A DNA stretch of 64,000 nt from Sphingomonadales bacterium 39-57-19 (lineage in GTDB: Bacteria; Pseudomonadota; Alphaproteobacteria; Sphingomonadales; Sphingomonadaceae): contig NCJG01000005.1 of the NCBI GenBank assembly GCA_002282385.1, positions 1 through 64,000 on the forward strand, given 5' to 3'. The notes beneath the pieces are model-generated. The model was given only the letters and a program-made list of their open reading frames with translations. It made no database searches and was not told where the DNA came from. Below, piece by piece: positions 56,446 to 64,000 of the stretch (position 1 is the first letter of the stretch; the number at the start of each line of letters is the position of its first letter). The position numbers and the translations under genes are program-made.

Positions 56446-57831
56446 ATGATTATCGAACCTATGCACTCTCCCTACCGTCCTGATCCGCAAATCGCCAGTC
56501 TGGGCGAAAAAATTGGTGATCCCGTGCGGGCGGCGAACTTTCCCGAGACGACATTGCGTTTTCGCAACGACCGTTGGGCGGCAACTGTTGGGCTGGATGG
56601 ATATGACGACGCGGCGTGGATCCGCCATTTCGGGCGCTTTGAACCGCTGCCCGATAACATGCCCGAACCTTTGGCGCTTAGGTATCACGGCCACCAGTTC
56701 CGTGTGTACAATCCCGATATTGGCGATGGACGGGGATTTCTGTTCGCGCAGCTGCGCGATGGCCACGACCGGCTGCTTGACCTTGGGACTAAAGGTTCGG
56801 GCACCACCCCTTACAGTCGGCGCGGTGACGGAAGGCTGACGCTGAAGGGTGGCGTGCGTGAGATATTGGCGACGGAAATGCTGGAGGCGCTTGGGGTCAA
56901 CACATCCAAAACATTCTCGCTGATTGAAACCGGCGAAGAATTGATCCGTGGGGATGAGCCCTCGCCCACCAGATCCGCCGTCATGGTGCGGCTCAGCCAT
57001 AGCCATATACGTTTCGGCACGTTCCAACGCATCGCGGCGGAGGGCAATGAGGCGCTGATGCACAAGCTCATCCATTATTGCCTCGAGCATCTCTACCGTG
57101 TCGACGTTTCGGACAACCCAGCAGCACAGTTGTTGGGGCTTGCGGTGGATCGCGTGGCCGACCTTGCCGGTTCATACATGGTCGCAGGCTTCGTCCACGG
57201 CGTTCTCAACACCGACAATATCAACATCACCGGCGAAAGCTTTGACTATGGCCCCTGGCGTTTCACCGAAAAATGGGACCCAAGCTTTACCGCCGCCTAT
57301 TTCGACCAATCCGGACTTTATGCGTTCGGCCGGCAAGCCGAAGCATTGCATTGGAACCTTGGCCAACTCGCGGTTGCGCTGCGATTGGTGTCAGACGCAC
57401 CGCCGCTGATTGCCGCACTGGAACGCTTTCCCGGCCTCTATCAACAGTCGGTCATTCGTCGATTTTTATGGCGACTGGGCGTTGTATCGAAGGGCGAAGA
57501 CGAGGATAAGCGCCTGGTCGAAGCCGCCGAACGCTGCATGGTCCGCGATCAAATCCCCATCGCTGCATTCTTCCACGGCTACAGAGGTGGAAGGACAGGC
57601 ATATTCGCAACCAAGGGGGCAGACCAAGCCGCATTTGAAGACATCTTGCGCGGTTATGCGCCAGTGAACGCATCGGACGATTATTGGGCAAGCAACCCCG
57701 TCTGCGCGATGTTGATCGATGAGGTCGAGATGATTTGGGACGCCATTGCCCAAAAGGATGACTGGCAGCCTTTATATCAAAAACTGGCGCATATTCAGGG
57801 CTTGGGGCAAGCTTTGAAGCATGAAGGCTGA
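56446..57831 (+). CDS. selO: Protein adenylyltransferase SelO (YdiU)
   Basis: The 461-residue protein has LALRYHGHQFRVYNPDIGDGRGFLFAQLRD, LDLGTKGSGTTPYSRRGDGRLTLKGGVREIL and HGVLNTDNINITGESFDYGPWRF, the family hallmarks. SelO is a pseudokinase that binds ATP inverted and transfers AMP to proteins during oxidative stress. It is divergent from the glycosyltransferase gene with 37 bp between. Two ATG codons, 56446 and 56461, are possible starts. Confidence 0.95.
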   Translation: MIIEPMHSPYRPDPQIASLGEKIGDPVRAANFPETTLRFRNDRWAATVGLDGYDDAAWIRHFGRFEPLPDNMPEPLALRYHGHQFRVYNPDIGDGRGFLFAQLRDGHDRLLDLGTKGSGTTPYSRRGDGRLTLKGGVREILATEMLEALGVNTSKTFSLIETGEELIRGDEPSPTRSAVMVRLSHSHIRFGTFQRIAAEGNEALMHKLIHYCLEHLYRVDVSDNPAAQLLGLAVDRVADLAGSYMVAGFVHGVLNTDNINITGESFDYGPWRFTEKWDPSFTAAYFDQSGLYAFGRQAEALHWNLGQLAVALRLVSDAPPLIAALERFPGLYQQSVIRRFLWRLGVVSKGEDEDKRLVEAAERCMVRDQIPIAAFFHGYRGGRTGIFATKGADQAAFEDILRGYAPVNASDDYWASNPVCAMLIDEVEMIWDAIAQKDDWQPLYQKLAHIQGLGQALKHEG

Positions 57832-57960
57832 TAATTGGAAAAGTCTGCGAACCTGATTGCGCGAAACGGGTAAGCTGCAGTGGCGAGCCAAGGTACCGCC
57901 TAAAAATCGGCACCGATAAAGTTCTTCTAACCCATGGCCAACTAATCCTGTTTTGAAGCT
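57832..57960. other. Gap between selO and the sulfur operon
   Basis: The 129 bp before the palindrome at 57961 should hold the promoter of the cobA-cysH operon. I saw no known riboswitch pattern (cobalamin or SAM-II) here. GC-rich blocks alternate with an ATAAAGTTCTTCT stretch. Confidence 0.35.
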
Positions 57961-57977
57961 TGGACGGCGGCCGTCCA
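57961..57977. promoter_or_regulatory. 17-bp perfect palindrome just upstream of cobA
   Basis: TGGACGGC, one base, GCCGTCCA. It ends 10 bases before the cobA ATG, so it overlaps the ribosome-binding region. It could be an operator for a dimeric regulator or an RNA hairpin (TGGACG/CGTCCA with a 5-base loop) that limits translation. Confidence 0.6.
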
Positions 57978-57987
57978 TTTTGGCGTC

Positions 57988-58755
57988 ATGGAAAAAGCAC
58001 GAGTCTATTTGGTGGGCGCTGGCCCCGGTGACCCCGACCTGCTGACGGTGAAGGCTGCACGGCTGATCGCGTCGGCCGACGTCGTTGTGCATGATGGCCT
58101 TGTCGACGCCGCGATTATGGCGCTGATTAGCCCGTCCGCACGCCTGATTTCAGTCGCAAAAAGCCGGTCGCGCCATTCCGTACCGCAGGACGGCATTAAC
58201 GACATTCTGGTGCGTGAGGCGCAGGTTGGCCGGATCGTTGTCCGGTTGAAGGGCGGCGATCCGTTTATTTTTGGACGCGGTGGTGAAGAAGCCGAAGCCT
58301 GCCGTGATGCCGGAATAGACGTTGAGGTTGTGCCCGGAATTTCTGCGGCAATGGGCGGCGCTGCGGCGACTATGCTGCCACTCACCCACCGCGATGCCTC
58401 CAGCGCCGTTACATTCGTGGCTGGCCAGTGCAAGGGCCTGACCGACCAGAATTGGGCTGGCCTTGCCGGTAAAGGTCGCACGCTCGTCATTTACATGGGC
58501 GTTGCGACCGCTGCGGATATTACTGAAAAGCTGATTTCCGACGGCTTGTCACCCGATACGCCCGTTGCCGTGCTCGAACGCGCAACGCGGCCCGATGCGC
58601 GCGCGATGCAGACGATCCTCACCGATTTGGGCGACATGATTAAACGTGAAGACGTCCAATCGCCCGCAATCATCGTTGTCGGCGACGTTGTCCTCAAATC
58701 CGATGCCGAAAACCGGCTCAAACATTTTGCCAAACAGGCGGAGAAAATTGCGTGA
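57988..58755 (+). CDS. cobA: Uroporphyrinogen-III C-methyltransferase
   Basis: The 255-residue enzyme has VYLVGAGPGDPDLLTVKAARLI and VVRLKGGDPFIFGRGGEEAEA, the two signatures of SUMT. It makes precorrin-2, here for siroheme of the sulfite reductase encoded two genes downstream. It lacks the CysG dehydrogenase/ferrochelatase domain, so that step needs another protein. GTGA overlap with the next gene. Confidence 0.95.
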   Translation: MEKARVYLVGAGPGDPDLLTVKAARLIASADVVVHDGLVDAAIMALISPSARLISVAKSRSRHSVPQDGINDILVREAQVGRIVVRLKGGDPFIFGRGGEEAEACRDAGIDVEVVPGISAAMGGAAATMLPLTHRDASSAVTFVAGQCKGLTDQNWAGLAGKGRTLVIYMGVATAADITEKLISDGLSPDTPVAVLERATRPDARAMQTILTDLGDMIKREDVQSPAIIVVGDVVLKSDAENRLKHFAKQAEKIA

Positions 58756-59048
58756 AGTTACTTACTGGAAATGAATTGCGCTCTGGCGCTGTAACCTGGT
58801 GGACCGGCAGCGGCTGGTCGCTCCATGTTGAAGACGCTGTCGATGTTGGTGAGCATGGCGAAGCCGTGCTGCATGCCGAGGAAGGCGCGCGCCGTGTGAA
58901 CGCGCCGTACATCATCGACGCGGTTGCAACACCTCAAGGCCCCCGCCCCGCGCATATCAAGGACAGGGTCCGTGCGCTTGGGCCAACGGTGCGGCCAGAC
59001 CTTACATTAAAACCCGCTGACCCAGCGGCAGGCGACTGGATAATCTGA
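58752..59048 (+). CDS. DUF2849 domain protein of the sulfur operon
   Basis: This 98-residue protein starts with GTG, overlapping the cobA stop. It matches the DUF2849 pattern: LLTGNELRSGAVTWWTGSGW, then YIIDAVATPQGPRPAHIKDRVRA. It is always seen in alphaproteobacterial sulfate or nitrite reduction operons between cobA and cysI, so a role with sulfite reductase is likely. It contains no cysteines, so it is not an iron-sulfur protein. Confidence 0.85.
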   Translation: MKLLTGNELRSGAVTWWTGSGWSLHVEDAVDVGEHGEAVLHAEEGARRVNAPYIIDAVATPQGPRPAHIKDRVRALGPTVRPDLTLKPADPAAGDWII

Positions 59049-59049
59049 T

Positions 59050-60678
59050 ATGTATAAATATGACCATTTCGACCAATCGATCGTCGATGCGCGCGTTGCT
59101 GAATTTCGCGATCAGGTAAACCGGCGTATCGCGGGTGAGATTACGGAAGACCAGTTCAAGCCATTGCGGCTGATGAACGGTCTGTATCTGCAACTGCACG
59201 CCTATATGCTGCGCGTCGCCATTCCCTATGGCACACTCGACAGCCGTCAGATGCGGATGCTCGCGCATATCGCCCGCAAATATGACCGCGATTACGGCCA
59301 TTTCACCACGCGGCAGAATATCCAGTATAACTGGATCAAGCTTGAGGAATGCGCGGATCTGTTGGAAGAACTGGCAACGGTCGAAATGCATGCCATTCAA
59401 ACCAGCGGCAATTGCATTCGCAACATCTCGTCGGACCAATATGCAGGTGCGGCGGCTGATGAAGTGGCTGATCCGCGTCCTTGGGCTGAGTTGCTGCGTC
59501 AGTGGTCCACATTCCACCCTGAATTCAGCTATCTGCCGCGCAAGTTCAAGATTGCGGTCATCGCATCCCCCGAAGATCGTGCCGCCATGCGCTTGCATGA
59601 CATCGGGCTAGAGCTTGTCCGTCAAAATGGCGAATTGGGTGCGCGCGTATTCGTAGGTGGCGGCATGGGCCGTACGCCAATGATTGCGCCAGAGATCAAT
59701 CCGTTCGTCAAAGCCGACGACCTGCTCAGCTATATCGAAGCCTGCTTGCGCGTGTACAATCGCTATGGCCGCCGCGATAATATCTACAAGGCGCGTATCA
59801 AGATACTCGTCCACGAAATTGGCGCAGACGAATATCGCCGTCAGGTTGCGGAAGAATTCGCCCATGTCAAAACGCTGGGCATCGATCCGCCATTGGCAGA
59901 GCTGGAACGCATCAGCGCCTTCTTTGCACCGCCTGCATTTGATGCAGCCGACGTCGAACCCGATCGCAGCGATCCCGATTTCGCCGTTTGGCTCGATCAG
60001 AATGTGAAGCCACACAAACAAGCCGGTTACGCGATCGTCAACATCAGCCTGAAGCCCATTGGCGGCATTCCGGGTGATGCAACATCGGCGCAAATCGATG
60101 TGATGGCTGACCTTGCCGAGCAATATGGCTTTGACGAATTGCGTGTCACCCATGCGCAGAACATCGTCCTGCCACATGTGGCCAAGCGCGATCTGCACGC
60201 GGTGTGGCAAGCATTGCGCGAAGCCGAGTTGGCGGACGCCAATCTTGACCTAATCAGCGATATCATCGCCTGCCCCGGTCTCGATTATTGCAGCCTTGCC
60301 AACGCCCGTTCGATCCCCGTTGCGCAGAAAATTGCGACGCGCTTTGCCGACATGGACCGCCAACGTGATTTGGGCGAACTGAAGCTCAAAATCTCTGGCT
60401 GTATCAATGCGTGCGGGCATCACCATGCGGGTCACATCGGCATATTGGGTGTCGACCGGAAGGGTGTGGAAAATTATCAGCTGACCTTCGGCGGCTCTGG
60501 CGCGGAAGACGTCAGCATCGGGAAAATCATTGGTCCCGGCTTTGATGAAGACGGCGTTGTCGACGCGGTCGAAAAGGCCACCGAAGTCTACAAGACGCTG
60601 CGTGAAGGCGATGAACGTTTCATCGACACATATCGCCGTGTCGGCCTCGAACCATTTAAGGAGGCGATTTATGGTTGA
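59050..60678 (+). CDS. cysI: Sulfite reductase hemoprotein (CysI/ferredoxin-type)
   Basis: The 542-residue protein has two siroheme-reductase repeats and the siroheme/4Fe-4S signature: CPGLDYCSLA and GCINACGHHHAGHIG near residues 413-463. It reduces sulfite to sulfide with six electrons. No CysJ flavoprotein is in the operon, so electrons may come from ferredoxin or the DUF934 protein. Nitrite reductases share the fold, but operon context with cysH favours sulfite. Confidence 0.93.
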   Translation: MYKYDHFDQSIVDARVAEFRDQVNRRIAGEITEDQFKPLRLMNGLYLQLHAYMLRVAIPYGTLDSRQMRMLAHIARKYDRDYGHFTTRQNIQYNWIKLEECADLLEELATVEMHAIQTSGNCIRNISSDQYAGAAADEVADPRPWAELLRQWSTFHPEFSYLPRKFKIAVIASPEDRAAMRLHDIGLELVRQNGELGARVFVGGGMGRTPMIAPEINPFVKADDLLSYIEACLRVYNRYGRRDNIYKARIKILVHEIGADEYRRQVAEEFAHVKTLGIDPPLAELERISAFFAPPAFDAADVEPDRSDPDFAVWLDQNVKPHKQAGYAIVNISLKPIGGIPGDATSAQIDVMADLAEQYGFDELRVTHAQNIVLPHVAKRDLHAVWQALREAELADANLDLISDIIACPGLDYCSLANARSIPVAQKIATRFADMDRQRDLGELKLKISGCINACGHHHAGHIGILGVDRKGVENYQLTFGGSGAEDVSIGKIIGPGFDEDGVVDAVEKATEVYKTLREGDERFIDTYRRVGLEPFKEAIYG

Positions 60679-61093
60679 GTTTCGCTATCGCACGGATGAA
60701 GTCACCGAACAGCCATCGGTTACGCTCGATGCCTTTTTGGATCAGTCAAATGCAACCGCAGTCCGGCTTGAACCAGATGACGACGCACGCGCACTGATCC
60801 CGTTTTTGGATCGGCTGACGCTTATCGAAGTTGCGTTCCCGAAATATCGCGACGGGCGCGGCTACAGTTCCGCGCGTATTTTGCGTGAAGCTGGCTACAC
60901 CGGCGAACTGCGCGCACAGGGCGATGTTCTGGTCGACCAAATTGCGTTCATGCGGCGCTGTGGCTTTGACAGCTTTGCACCCGAAGCGTCGTTAAACCCC
61001 GAAGCTGTCGCGCGCGCGCTTTCGACCTATGACCAGTTTTATCAAAAGGCCGCGGACGCCGCTGTTCCCGTTTGGAAGCTACGGCATGGGTGA
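60671..61093 (+). CDS. DUF934 domain protein of the sulfur operon
   Basis: The 140-residue protein matches DUF934: VRLEPDDDARALIPFLDRLTLIEVAFPKYRDGRGYSSARILRE and GYTGELRAQGDVLVDQIAFMRRCGFDSF. These proteins are found beside cysI in alphaproteobacteria and are thought to help sulfite reduction; the biochemical role is open. Its ATG at 60671 overlaps the cysI stop by 8 bases and its stop overlaps cysH. Confidence 0.88.
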   Translation: MVEFRYRTDEVTEQPSVTLDAFLDQSNATAVRLEPDDDARALIPFLDRLTLIEVAFPKYRDGRGYSSARILREAGYTGELRAQGDVLVDQIAFMRRCGFDSFAPEASLNPEAVARALSTYDQFYQKAADAAVPVWKLRHG

Positions 61094-61856
61094 ACAGGTT
61101 CGCATCGCCGACCGTATCAACACCGCACCACGTTACACTGAGGCGGACGCCGTTCGTCTCAACAACATGTTCCGTGGGCGCGATACCGTCGAGATGCTGA
61201 CCGTTTTGCTGCGTGAAAATATGTTGGGTGATGCGGCCATAGTCTCCAGCTTCGGCGCAGAGAGTGCCGTTTTGCTACATTTAATTGCCAGCATTGACCC
61301 CACCACGCCAATATTGTTCCTCGACACCGGGAAGCATTTTCCGGAGACGATTAGCTATCGCGAGGAACTGCGCAATATGCTTGGCCTATTGGACCTGCGC
61401 ATCATCGCGCCAGACCCTTCGCATCTGGCCCAAAAGGACGGAACTGGCCTGCGCTGGTCGTATGATCCCGATGGCTGCTGCGAAATCCGCAAAGTCCTTC
61501 CGCTGAAGTCTGCGCTTGCGGGCTTTGATGCCCAGTTTACGGGCCGAAAAGCGTTTCAGTCCGCAACCCGCAAGGCGCTGCCACGTTTCGAGATCGAGGA
61601 AGGCCGCCTGAAGGTCAACCCGCTGGCCGATTGGGACAAGGCTAGAATCGAAGCCTATATGGCCGAACACGCACTGCCTGTGCACCCTCTGGTCGCGCAG
61701 GGCTATCCGTCGATTGGCTGCTCACCCTGCACCACGAAGGTTGCGCCAGGCGAAGACCCACGCTCAGGTCGCTGGAAGGGCTGGGACAAGGTTGAGTGCG
61801 GCATTCATAATGCCGTCACGCCGCTGGATGAAAGCGCAAACGACCCGATCTTTTAA
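61086..61856 (+). CDS. cysH: Adenylyl-/phosphoadenylyl-sulfate reductase
   Basis: The 256-residue enzyme has an N-terminal SFGAESAVLLHL and LFLDTGKHFPET of the adenylate-binding fold and the Cys-Cys (DGCCEIRKVLPL) and Cys-x2-Cys (GCSPCTTKV) pairs that bind a 4Fe-4S cluster in APS reductases, and the catalytic ECGIH near the end. The cluster cysteines suggest that APS rather than PAPS is the main substrate. Start at 61086 overlaps the DUF934 stop by 8 bases. Confidence 0.95.
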   Translation: MGEQVRIADRINTAPRYTEADAVRLNNMFRGRDTVEMLTVLLRENMLGDAAIVSSFGAESAVLLHLIASIDPTTPILFLDTGKHFPETISYREELRNMLGLLDLRIIAPDPSHLAQKDGTGLRWSYDPDGCCEIRKVLPLKSALAGFDAQFTGRKAFQSATRKALPRFEIEEGRLKVNPLADWDKARIEAYMAEHALPVHPLVAQGYPSIGCSPCTTKVAPGEDPRSGRWKGWDKVECGIHNAVTPLDESANDPIF

Positions 61857-61869
61857 CCGGCGCGCGCAT

Positions 61870-62271
61870 TTAATCCTTCTGGAAAAAATAGGCCTGAATG
61901 TCTGCGGCAATACGCGCGGGACGAAGAGTCACGGCGTCGATGCAACACCAGCTTGATTTGACCTCAGCCAAAACGTCTTCACCGCGCTTGATGACCGTTT
62001 CGTAAAACGACCGGGCACCTTGCACTTTTTCAAGAACGACGGAGGCGATGACGACATCATCGAGAAATGCCGGCGTCCTGTAGGTAATTTCGTGCTTCAA
62101 TGCGACCCACAGATATTTTGCAGCAGCCTCAGGCGGGGCAAGCTTGTGCCAATGTGCGAGCACCGCATCCTGCACCCAATTCAAATAACGCGCGTTATTC
62201 ACGTGCCCCATGAAGTCGATGTCTGAAGGCAGTACGCCTATACGGTGAAGGTGGGAGAGCGCTTTTGTCAT
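61870..62271 (-). CDS. Acyl-CoA thioesterase, 4HBT hot-dog family
   Basis: The 133-residue protein has VLPSDIDFMGHVNNARYLNWVQDA with the Asp and the HVNN of 4-hydroxybenzoyl-CoA-type thioesterases, and LKHEITYRTPAFLDD. It hydrolyses acyl-CoA thioesters; the substrate is unknown. A longer frame to 62334 is not family-like. Convergent with cysH, 13 bp apart. Confidence 0.88.
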   Translation of the reverse strand: MTKALSHLHRIGVLPSDIDFMGHVNNARYLNWVQDAVLAHWHKLAPPEAAAKYLWVALKHEITYRTPAFLDDVVIASVVLEKVQGARSFYETVIKRGEDVLAEVKSSWCCIDAVTLRPARIAADIQAYFFQKD

Positions 62272-62405
62272 GATGCTTCCAAGATAGTCGTAAGCCCGAA
62301 AATTACATCCCCATTGCGGATTAAACCGGAACAAATAGATGCATTCGTCGCAAAAATTCTTGGCGATGACTTGCCGCGGGATTTTCCATTCCCCACATTA
62401 TCGAC

Positions 62406-62747
62406 ATGCGTGAATCTGGATGGACATATTGGCGACAAACCAACGCCTTTCGCTGGACGATGCTGACAATTGGGTGGGTATTGGTGCTGGGATCTCCTTT
62501 ATTAGGCCCAATCCCCGGTCCAGGACCGCTGATCATTTTACCCATTGGCCTTGCGTTCATCCTGAAAAATTCGCTTTGGGCCAAAAAGCGCTATGCGCGG
62601 CTGGCCCGGCGCCATCCCGAATATGGACAATGGGCCAATTGGGCACTGCGGCGGAGCAAGGTTACCGACCGTCCCGCGTTTCCGGATGTGAAAGGTGATT
62701 TCATGCACCTGTTCCGCCGCGACGACATCGACATGAAAATGCCCTGA
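62406..62747 (+). CDS. Small inner-membrane protein with PGPG motif
   Basis: The 113-residue protein has two hydrophobic segments joined by GPIPGPGPLIILPIGLAFIL. This resembles a family of short predicted membrane proteins with a Pro-Gly turn (PGPGW-type) of no known role. The C-terminal part is basic and then acidic. Start ATG at 62406. It precedes the rpmH promoter by a few bases. Confidence 0.65.
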   Translation: MRESGWTYWRQTNAFRWTMLTIGWVLVLGSPLLGPIPGPGPLIILPIGLAFILKNSLWAKKRYARLARRHPEYGQWANWALRRSKVTDRPAFPDVKGDFMHLFRRDDIDMKMP

Positions 62748-62753
62748 CCTGTG

Positions 62754-62782
62754 TTGACTTTTAGCCTTTCGGACCGTATCGG
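62754..62782 (+). promoter_or_regulatory. Candidate housekeeping promoter of rpmH
   Basis: TTGACT (62754-62759), a 17-base spacer and TATCGG (62777-62782) resemble a sigma-70 promoter of alphaproteobacteria, placed about 80 bp upstream of rpmH. The -10 is weak, so this is a candidate only. Confidence 0.4.
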
Positions 62783-62862
62783 CCACTGCAACAGAAGCGG
62801 TCGCTGCGCAGATTCGGCGGTCCTTTTCATTTCAAGACGCAAAAAATTTAAGGATTACAGTC

Positions 62863-62997
62863 ATGAAGCGCACTTTTCAGCCGAGCAATCTCGTGCGTGC
62901 CCGTCGCCACGGTTTTCGTCTCCGTATGTCAACCGCCGCTGGCCGCAACATCCTGAACGCACGTCGCGCACGCGGCCGCAAGAAACTGTCGGCTTAA
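62863..62997 (+). CDS. rpmH: 50S ribosomal protein L34
   Basis: 44 codons starting [19 protein letters not shown] and ending [10 protein letters not shown], a standard L34 of the large ribosomal subunit. ATG at 62863. rnpA follows after 23 bp. Confidence 0.98.
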   Translation: MKRTFQPSNLVRARRHGFRLRMSTAAGRNILNARRARGRKKLSA

Positions 62998-63020
62998 TCC
63001 CCGAGCAGGCGGACCGCGAA

Positions 63021-63356
63021 ATGCGCGGTTACAGCGTTATCAAAAAAAGGTCAGACTTTCTGGCCGCCAACCGGGGGAAGCGATATGCAACTCCCGGTTT
63101 TGTTTTGCTGGTTCGCGACAGACAGGACGACAGCCCTGCGATCCGGCTGGGCATCACCATCACCAAAAAAGTCGGTAACGCCGTCATCCGCAACCGCATG
63201 CGCCGCCGCTTTCGCGCGCTGGCGCACGAAATGCTCGCCGATAAGGGCAAGGCAGGCGCGGATCATATTCTAATCGGTCGCGACAGCGGCATCGAACGCG
63301 ATTTCGACGCCTTGCGGGCAGATATGGTCAAGGCGTTGGGGAAACTGTGCGCGTGA
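63021..63356 (+). CDS. rnpA: Ribonuclease P protein component
   Basis: The 111-residue protein has the RNase P signature [23 protein letters not shown], and [20 protein letters not shown] at the start. It helps the catalytic RNA remove tRNA 5' leaders. The open frame continues upstream through rpmH, but ATG at 63021 gives the family length. It overlaps yidD. Confidence 0.96.
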   Translation: MRGYSVIKKRSDFLAANRGKRYATPGFVLLVRDRQDDSPAIRLGITITKKVGNAVIRNRMRRRFRALAHEMLADKGKAGADHILIGRDSGIERDFDALRADMVKALGKLCA

Positions 63357-63565
63357 TCGCAAAGCTGCTCATCTTATGCGCGCGGGCTTGGCAAATCGGG
63401 CCGTCGCGCATTTTACCGCCAACCTGCCGGTACAGCCCCAGCTGCTCGGCCTATGCAATAACGGCACTTCAAAAGCATGGCGCAATTAAGGGTGGCTGGC
63501 TGGCCCTCAAACGGCTATTGCGCTGCCAACCTTGGGGCGGGCATGGATATGATCCAGTGCCATGA
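63353..63565 (+). CDS. yidD: Membrane protein insertion efficiency factor YidD
   Basis: The 70-residue protein has [46 protein letters not shown], the YidD pattern in full (shown as the [11 protein letters not shown] and [14 protein letters not shown] motifs). It helps YidC insert membrane proteins. GTG at 63353 overlaps the rnpA stop by 4 bases; an in-frame GTG at 63347 is the alternative. Confidence 0.95.
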   Translation: MIAKLLILCARAWQIGPSRILPPTCRYSPSCSAYAITALQKHGAIKGGWLALKRLLRCQPWGGHGYDPVP

Positions 63566-63597
63566 CGCCCAATTGATTGATTAACGGGGATTTACAC

Positions 63598-64000
63598 GTG
63601 GACGATAAACGCAACCTGATTTTTGCAGTCTTGCTGACAGGCCTTATCCTGTTCGGATGGCCTTATGTCGCCAGCTATTTCTTTCCAACCCCCGCCCCTG
63701 TGACCAGCAGCGCCACGACCGCCGCCAGCCCAGCTGGCGCAGCAACGTCTGACGTGCCAGTCGAGGCAGCACCTGCAAAAGCGCAGGCTGTTCCGCTGAG
63801 CAGCGCGCTTCAGTCAACAGCCCGCATCTTGGTGGAAACGCCAAAGTTGAAGGGCTCGGTCAATCTTGAAGGCGCAAAAATTGACGACCTGTTGTTGCTT
63901 ACCCACCGCACCGCACTCGCCAAGGATTCGGCTCCAGTGCGTCTGTTCGCACCATCGGGCACAAAAGATGCCTATTTTGCCCGCTTTGGTTGGGCTGGCA
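63598..64000 (+). CDS. yidC: Membrane protein insertase YidC, N-terminal part (cut by window edge)
   Basis: A GTG start with GGGGATTTACAC before it opens a frame with a single membrane segment (NLIFAVLLTGLILFGWPYVASYFF), an Ala/Pro/Thr-rich periplasmic linker, and then the start of the periplasmic beta domain (GSVNLEGAKIDDLLLLTHR). The conserved transmembrane insertase part lies beyond the right edge. Operon with rpmH-rnpA-yidD. Confidence 0.94.
   Translation, partial: MDDKRNLIFAVLLTGLILFGWPYVASYFFPTPAPVTSSATTAASPAGAATSDVPVEAAPAKAQAVPLSSALQSTARILVETPKLKGSVNLEGAKIDDLLLLTHRTALAKDSAPVRLFAPSGTKDAYFARFGWAG

Noticed and set aside
57832..57987. Cobalamin or SAM riboswitch before cobA
   Set aside because: No B12-box, no SAM-II pseudoknot pattern; only a palindrome near the start codon was found.

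Overview
The window reads as chromosomal DNA of an alphaproteobacterium of the order Sphingomonadales (Sphingopyxis/Sphingorhabdus-like; genus not determinable by reading). The basis is the gene order (rsmI-yraN-gshB divergent from an LpoA-like lipoprotein; xerD-accA beside aroK-aroB; hrcA-grpE; the cobA-DUF2849-cysI-DUF934-cysH sulfur operon), an ATP synthase epsilon subunit of only 86 residues, a lysine/alanine-rich N-terminal extension on the beta subunit, and alphaproteobacterial heat-shock promoters of the CTTG-N17-CYTATAT type.

Positions 1 to about 8,804 are accessory DNA, probably one end of an integrated island. From the left edge: a truncated NRPS gene read leftward (EntF-like condensation domain), an AT-rich divergent promoter region, mbtH and an Sfp-type phosphopantetheinyl transferase, then a recombination block made of an excisionase-like HTH protein, two overlapping tyrosine recombinase genes, an overlapping 245-codon gene of unknown function, a 55-codon small ORF and a large serine integrase. 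The integrase frame runs into, and stops inside, an intact tRNA-Arg(CCT) gene at 8,805-8,881. That tRNA is the likely attachment site and the boundary with the core chromosome.

From 8,882 to the right edge everything looks like core genome. 8.9-12.3 kb: DUF1178, grxC, comF, an NDUFAF5-like methyltransferase, mutT and two orphan Flp pilins. 12.4-19.6 kb: an M48 protease, accA, xerD, an unknown secreted protein and aroKB. 19.6-26.3 kb: a Kef-type antiporter, an Fe-S scaffold, cvpA, radA and a patatin-like protein. 26.3-34.6 kb: the heat-shock genes dnaK-dnaJ and hrcA-grpE with a PCuAC copper chaperone, a MATE pump and rph. 34.7-45.5 kb: rdgB-hemW-xerC, dedA, gshB, yraN, rsmI, an LpoA-like lipoprotein, def, recR, fmt-truA, a methylguanine methyltransferase and a dienelactone hydrolase. 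45.7-50.6 kb: the F1 operon atpHAGDC. 50.7-57.8 kb: an SH3 protein, a D-2-hydroxyacid dehydrogenase, amtB, a nitronate monooxygenase, a glycosyltransferase and selO. 58.0-61.9 kb: the assimilatory sulfate reduction operon. 62.4-64.0 kb: rpmH-rnpA-yidD-yidC, with yidC cut by the right edge.

The parts most worth a second look are the recombinase block with its two unrecognised small proteins, the integrase/tRNA junction with a 42-bp imperfect palindrome beside it, the inverted repeats that fill the spacers of the dnaK and grpE heat-shock promoters, a family of paired inverted repeats (one copy inside the ATP synthase operon), and the unusual N-terminus of AtpD paired with a short AtpC. All family assignments come from reading motifs; no database search was run.
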